64,000 nt of DNA from Acidobacteriota bacterium (GTDB lineage Bacteria > Acidobacteriota > Terriglobia > Bryobacterales > UBA6623): contig WGMB01000003.1 of NCBI GenBank assembly GCA_016125275.1, forward strand, positions 1,281,896-1,345,895. Direction: 5' to 3'. Each line of letters starts with the position of its first letter. Position 1 is the first letter of the stretch. The position numbers were made by a program, and so were the translations under genes. Positions 60,476 to 64,000 of this stretch are shown here, piece by piece. The notes beneath the pieces are model-generated. The model saw only the letters and a program-made list of their open reading frames with translations, had not been told where the DNA came from and did no database searches.

Positions 60476-61884
60476 GAAGGGCGGGCGCCGCCGGACGCAA
60501 CCGGCGGCGCCGCGGTCCTTCGCGGCGTCAGGCGGCGGAGGGCTTCCAGGGCCAGCAAGGCGAGGACGGGCGCGTATTCGAGCCGGCGGTAGAAGGCCAG
60601 CTCTTCCCACACTCCCAAGATCGCGTAGTCGGTGACGACGTGATAGGCGAGCCCAGCCAGGGCCGTCCACAGCAGCAGCGCCGGGTTGGGATAAAGCGCC
60701 AGCAACGGCGCGAACCAGCACAGGTACCAGGGAAAGCAGTTGGCCGCGAGTAGCAGCAGCGCCACGATGGACCAAAGGGCGGCCTGTTCCCGCTCGCGCG
60801 CCGTGAACCAGAGCAACGTGGCGCACGCCAGCCAGAGCAGGCCCACCCGAGCGGCCGCTTGGCGCGGGTCGTCGCCGCTCCAGGCAAGAATCCAGCCGTA
60901 GAGGCTGTCGTTGTTCTGCCAGCCGCCGGCAAATCCCTCCAACACGTCGCCCGCCGCCAGCACGGCTCCGGCGTAGGGCCACACGGCCAGCGCGATCAGG
61001 GGCGCCGCGACCCAGGCCGCCGCCGCTCTGCTCCAGACTGTGGGGCGAGGGCCCTCGGACTCCCCCCGGAACAGCAGCAACGGCGCCAGCGCAGCCGGCC
61101 AGAGCTTGGCGAGCGCCGCACCCGTCAAACAAGCCCAGGCGCGACGGAGGCGTGCGGCTCGGGCCGCCGCCAGCGCCAGCACGACCAGCAGCATCGCCAA
61201 CGAGTCGTTGTGACCCTGGGCCCACAGCTCGACGACCACCAGCGGCGACCACAGATAGATCAACAGCCTCTCCGGCGGCAGCCGAGAGAGGCGCAGCAGC
61301 AGCCACACGGCCCAGCCCACGCCGAGCTCGAGCGCGGCGAAGGGAAACTTGAAGAACCGCTCCTGGGCGACCGGGTCGTCGGTGATGCGACGGGCAACCT
61401 CGTAGGAGGCGCGGTAGGAGAGCTCGAGCAGCGGGCCGTAAACCGAGGCCAAATCCTTGCGGGTAACGCGCGGCCAGGTCTCATCCCGCAGGCCGCTCCA
61501 TTCGGGGTCAGCCGGCGCGGCCAGATAGGGGTTGCCGCCGGCGGCCTGCAGGCGACCCTGCCAGCGGTAGCGCGCCAAGTCGTCCGACAGGCCGGCGGTC
61601 ATCGGCAGGACGGTGAAGCGAAAGACGAGAGCGGCGGTCCAGATGAGGGCCGTCGCCGCGGGGCGCATCGGGGGGCCCGGCAGGCAGGCGGCCCAGACCG
61701 CCGTGAGGTAGGCGCAGCAGCTCAGCAGGTAATATAGGAGGTAGTTGGGGACCTGTCCGCCGAGGTCGCCCAATCCGCGGATCGCCAGAAAGCCCGCTTC
61801 GAGCAGCGCCGCGCAGAGCAGCAGCAGGCGGAATCGCAAACCGGGGATGCGCCCAGGGATGCTTCTTGTGCTTTGGCCCAGCAT
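60472..61884 (-). CDS. GT-C type (GT87/DUF2029-like) membrane glycosyltransferase
   Basis: A 470-residue integral membrane protein with around ten to twelve hydrophobic segments. The first large loop has LSDDLARYRWQGRLQAAGGN, with the acidic pair typical of GT-C mannosyltransferases that use polyprenyl-phosphate sugars, and later WAQGHNDSLAMLL. The acceptor is unknown. Its ATG (61884) shares a CATG tetranucleotide with the ATG of the divergent GT2 gene; the next in-frame start, TTG at codon 16, is an alternative. The two neighbours may jointly build a glycolipid or polysaccharide. Confidence 0.78.
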
Positions 61885-63478
61885 GGGTACTGCGTTGTCC
61901 GCCGCCGTGGACGCACTCCGTTTCTTCTCGATTTCCGCCGCGCCCGTCCCGGCCGTTTGGCTGGAGGCGCCGCTCGGCGAATGGGAGACCTTGACGCTTC
62001 TCGCCTATTTTGGCGTCATGGGGCTGCTGGCCGTTTTCGGCCTGCACCGGCTTTTTCTGGTCCGACTCTATCTGAAACACCGCGACGTGCGCCCGCCGCG
62101 TCCGGAGCCCGACGGTCGCTGGCCTCGGGTGACCGTCCAATTGCCGCTGTACAACGAGCGGTTCGTGGCGCAGAACCTGCTGGAAGCCGTGGCCCGACTG
62201 GACTATCCCGCCGACAAGCTGGAGATCCAGGCGCTGGACGATTCGACCGACCTGACGACCGAGATCGTCCGCAACCGCGTGGAGGAGCTGGCCGCGCGGG
62301 GCGTCCCCATCCGGCTGATCCACCGGCGGGACCGCGTGGGCTACAAAGCGGGCGCGCTGCAAGCGGGGCTGGAGCAGGCGAAGGGCGAGCTGATCGCCAT
62401 CTTCGACGCGGACTTTCTGCCGGCGCCGGACTTTCTGCAGCGCCTGGTTCCCTACTTTCAGGACCCCGGCGTGGGGTGCGTGCAGGCGCGCTGGGCGTTT
62501 CGCAACCGGGAAGACTCGCTGCTGACCAGCGTCCAGGGCGTGATGCTGGACTCGCACTTCGTGATCGACCAGACGGCGCGGTCAGCATCCGGCCGGTTCT
62601 TCAACTTCAACGGGACGGCCGGCATCCTGCGGCGGCGGATGATCGAAGGGGCCGGCGGGTGGGAGTTCGACACGCTCACCGAGGACACCGACCTGAGCTA
62701 CCGCGGGCAGCTCGCGGGCTGGAAGATGCTGTACGTCCCGGAGGTCGAGGTCGACTCCGAGTTGCCGCAGGACATGGCCTCGTTCCAGGCGCAGCAGGCG
62801 CGCTGGGCCAAGGGTTTGGTGGAAACCGGACTCAAGCTGCGGCGGCCGATCGCCGAATCCGGGCAGCCGTGGCGGGTGAAGCTCGAGGCCTTCTTCCACT
62901 TCGCCTCGAACCTGAGCTACCCGCTGATGGCTCTGCTGGCCTTGCTGGTCTTTCCGGTCGGGCTGATTCGCTGGGAATGGCAGGAGCCCTGGCTGCTGCT
63001 GGCGGACGCGCCGCTGTTCGTGGCGACGTTCGGGTCGCTGGCGGCCTACTGCCTGCTGCCGCAGGTCTTGCGGGACGGCCGCCTACGGGCGCGGCACGGG
63101 GTCCTGTTTCTGGGCGTGCTGGCGATGGGCGTCGCGTTGTTGCTGAGCAACTTCGTGGCGACGATGGAGGCCTTGGCCGGGGTGCGGTCGCCGTTCCAAC
63201 GCACGGCCAAGTATTCGCAGGACCCGCGCCGGAATCGTTTGGCGCACGCTTTGTATCGGCCGCAGGGGGGCTGGCTCGCCTGGGCGAACTTGGCCGTAGC
63301 TGGTTATTTCTCACTCGGTTGCGGGTACCTGGCTTGGCTTGGAGCGTGGTCCACGCTACCATTCATGGGATTGTTCGTTGTTGGACACGCGTTGGCCGGG
63401 CTGCTCTCGCTGGGTTGGGAAGGACCGTCGTTCTCGACCCGTCTGGTGGGCAAGCCTGCGGGATCGTCCGTCCGCTAG
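61883..63478 (+). CDS. GT2 family membrane glycosyltransferase (cellulose-synthase-like)
   Basis: A 531-residue processive-type glycosyltransferase: one N-terminal membrane helix (about 34-55), a GT2 catalytic domain with QLPLYNE, ALDDSTD, DADF, TEDTDLSYRGQ and QQARWAKG (the D, D, D, Q-x2-RW signature), and four to five C-terminal helices. It resembles beta-mannan/glucan synthases (CslA-like). The ATG at 61883 starts right at the membrane region; upstream in-frame ATGs at 61847 and 61859 lie inside the divergent gene. Product unknown. Confidence 0.86.
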   Translation: MGTALSAAVDALRFFSISAAPVPAVWLEAPLGEWETLTLLAYFGVMGLLAVFGLHRLFLVRLYLKHRDVRPPRPEPDGRWPRVTVQLPLYNERFVAQNLLEAVARLDYPADKLEIQALDDSTDLTTEIVRNRVEELAARGVPIRLIHRRDRVGYKAGALQAGLEQAKGELIAIFDADFLPAPDFLQRLVPYFQDPGVGCVQARWAFRNREDSLLTSVQGVMLDSHFVIDQTARSASGRFFNFNGTAGILRRRMIEGAGGWEFDTLTEDTDLSYRGQLAGWKMLYVPEVEVDSELPQDMASFQAQQARWAKGLVETGLKLRRPIAESGQPWRVKLEAFFHFASNLSYPLMALLALLVFPVGLIRWEWQEPWLLLADAPLFVATFGSLAAYCLLPQVLRDGRLRARHGVLFLGVLAMGVALLLSNFVATMEALAGVRSPFQRTAKYSQDPRRNRLAHALYRPQGGWLAWANLAVAGYFSLGCGYLAWLGAWSTLPFMGLFVVGHALAGLLSLGWEGPSFSTRLVGKPAGSSVR

Positions 63479-63500
63479 CGCCCGCGGATCCTTCACAGCC

Positions 63501-63824
63501 ATGCCGCACTACGAGCTCTACCGTCTGATCGAGGCCCGCCGGGAGACTTACCGCAACGCCGCTCCCGAACCCGGGGCCGCCGCCGCGCGCGCCAAGCACT
63601 ATGAGCCGGCCGGCGAGATCGAGGCGCAGTCGCCCTACCAGGCTTGGCGCCGCCTGCAAGACGCAAAAGCTGAACAAGACGAGGCGGCGGAGCTGGGCGT
63701 GGGCGACGTGCTGCGCAACCGCGAAAGCGGTGAATGGCTCATCTGCAACTATTGGGGGTTCGACCCAGTTCAATGGGATGAGACCACCCCCTTGACGGAC
63801 GAGCAAATGCAAGCGTTAACATGA
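63501..63824 (+). CDS. Small conserved hypothetical protein
   Basis: A 107-residue soluble, acidic protein that I cannot assign. It starts MPHYELYRLIEARRETYR, has a helical middle (YQAWRRLQDAKAEQDEAAELGVGDVLR) and a strand pair near the end (SGEWLICNYWGFDPVQW). There are no catalytic motifs. It begins 22 bp after the GT2 gene stop on the same strand and could be its last operon member. The ATG at 63501 is chosen because upstream codons overlap the GT2 gene. Confidence 0.6.
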   Translation: MPHYELYRLIEARRETYRNAAPEPGAAAARAKHYEPAGEIEAQSPYQAWRRLQDAKAEQDEAAELGVGDVLRNRESGEWLICNYWGFDPVQWDETTPLTDEQMQALT

Positions 63825-63912
63825 GGGTGTCTCCATAGGGATATCGCTTCTCTTCATGAGACCGGCGGGAAGGAACCAAGCCGGCCGAGGGAAAGCGGGG
63901 TGAGGAGTGCGG
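63825..63912 (+). other. 88-bp intergenic leader before the last gene
   Basis: Contains a possible 5-bp hairpin CCGGC / GCCGG around 63864-63886 and a purine-rich end with GAGGAG just before the ATG at 63913. TAACAT (63817-63822) inside the end of the preceding gene, with TTGACG 19 bp further upstream, is a possible promoter. I compared it in mind with common riboswitch cores and recognised none. Confidence 0.3.
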
Positions 63913-64000
63913 ATGGAATCCGAACTTGTCAATCAGTACGCCGTGGTCGCGTATGTCCACGGCCCGCTCGCATTTTTTGTAGACAGTCTGCGCGGCGAGT
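63913..64000 (+). CDS. Probable 2'-5' RNA ligase family protein, 5' end only
   Basis: Only 29 codons are visible (MESELVNQYAVVAYVHGPLA...), running open to the window edge. The start resembles Acidobacteria 2'-5' RNA ligase/phosphodiesterase-family proteins (YALVxYxxGPLxxFLDxLR), which act on RNA or cyclic phosphates using two HxT motifs; those lie outside the window. TGAGGAG is a good ribosome-binding site. The assignment rests on memory of the N-terminus only. Confidence 0.5.
   Translation, partial: MESELVNQYAVVAYVHGPLAFFVDSLRGE

Noticed and set aside
63825-63912. Riboswitch before the last gene
   Set aside because: Only one short stem is visible and no conserved core of a known class is recognised.

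Overview
The window reads as a chromosomal piece of a GC-rich, Gram-negative Acidobacteriota bacterium, most likely of the Bryobacterales/Solibacter group. Support for this: a Solibacter-type TIGR03437 domain protein at 50812-52551; lipid A genes (lpxA, lpxD) and an outer-membrane efflux channel, which mean an outer membrane; a set of DUF1549/DUF1553, DUF1501, DUF1552 and DUF1592-type cytochrome genes; and a small HELLH-type secreted protein resembling ones I recall from Acidobacteria. The taxonomy is an inference from gene content. I see no rRNA, tRNA, insertion sequence, prophage or CRISPR array, and no clear pseudogene.

Layout. 1-2.0 kb: the 5' part of a DUF2237 gene, an osmoprotectant-type ABC importer pair and a PilZ protein. 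2.0-5.6 kb: a secreted D-aminoacylase-like hydrolase, a sulfatase and a secreted protein with two PH-like halves. 5.6-12.1 kb: a Cus-type Cu(I)/Ag(I) efflux operon (small Cys-rich exported protein, outer-membrane channel, CusB-like adaptor, CusA-like pump) under a promoter with the overlong spacer and dyad typical of MerR-family control. 12.1-13.8 kb: tRNA-dihydrouridine synthase and a PD-(D/E)XK-like protein. 13.9-22.9 kb: a four-gene secreted cytochrome / Tat-protein operon with a divergent DUF1080 protein. 22.9-30.6 kb: MFS transporter, M81 peptidase, BON protein, YkgJ protein, GT-C membrane protein and M28 peptidase.

30.7-36.6 kb is housekeeping: proton-translocating transhydrogenase (pntA-pntAB-pntB), an orphan UPF0175 gene, then rplU-rpmA-obgE-nadD. 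36.6-42.0 kb holds a P-loop protein, lpxD, an S1/P1-type nuclease, lpxA and a DPP7-like S46 peptidase. 42.1-50.7 kb holds a repeat-rich TonB-like protein, a HAD phosphatase, the HELLH protein, an ABC-2 exporter pair, a 2-hydroxyacid dehydrogenase, truA and a Tat-exported amidohydrolase. 50.8-55.8 kb holds the TIGR03437 protein, the sulfate-activation genes sat-cysH-cysC and a thiol peroxidase. 55.9-64.0 kb holds an M20 peptidase, a membrane-peroxiredoxin fusion with a small membrane partner, an HtrA protease, two glycosyltransferases and, cut by the window end, a probable 2'-5' RNA ligase family gene.

The most notable signals are the MerR-like promoter and structured intergenic RNA in the cus operon; a dispersed perfect palindrome that also forms the ends of two genes; the four-gene cytochrome operon; and a recurrent arrangement in which a -10-like hexamer sits only 6-13 nt before the start codon, suggesting many leaderless or nearly leaderless mRNAs. 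Start codons were moved downstream of the longest frame wherever a signal peptide, ribosome-binding site or family alignment argued for it.
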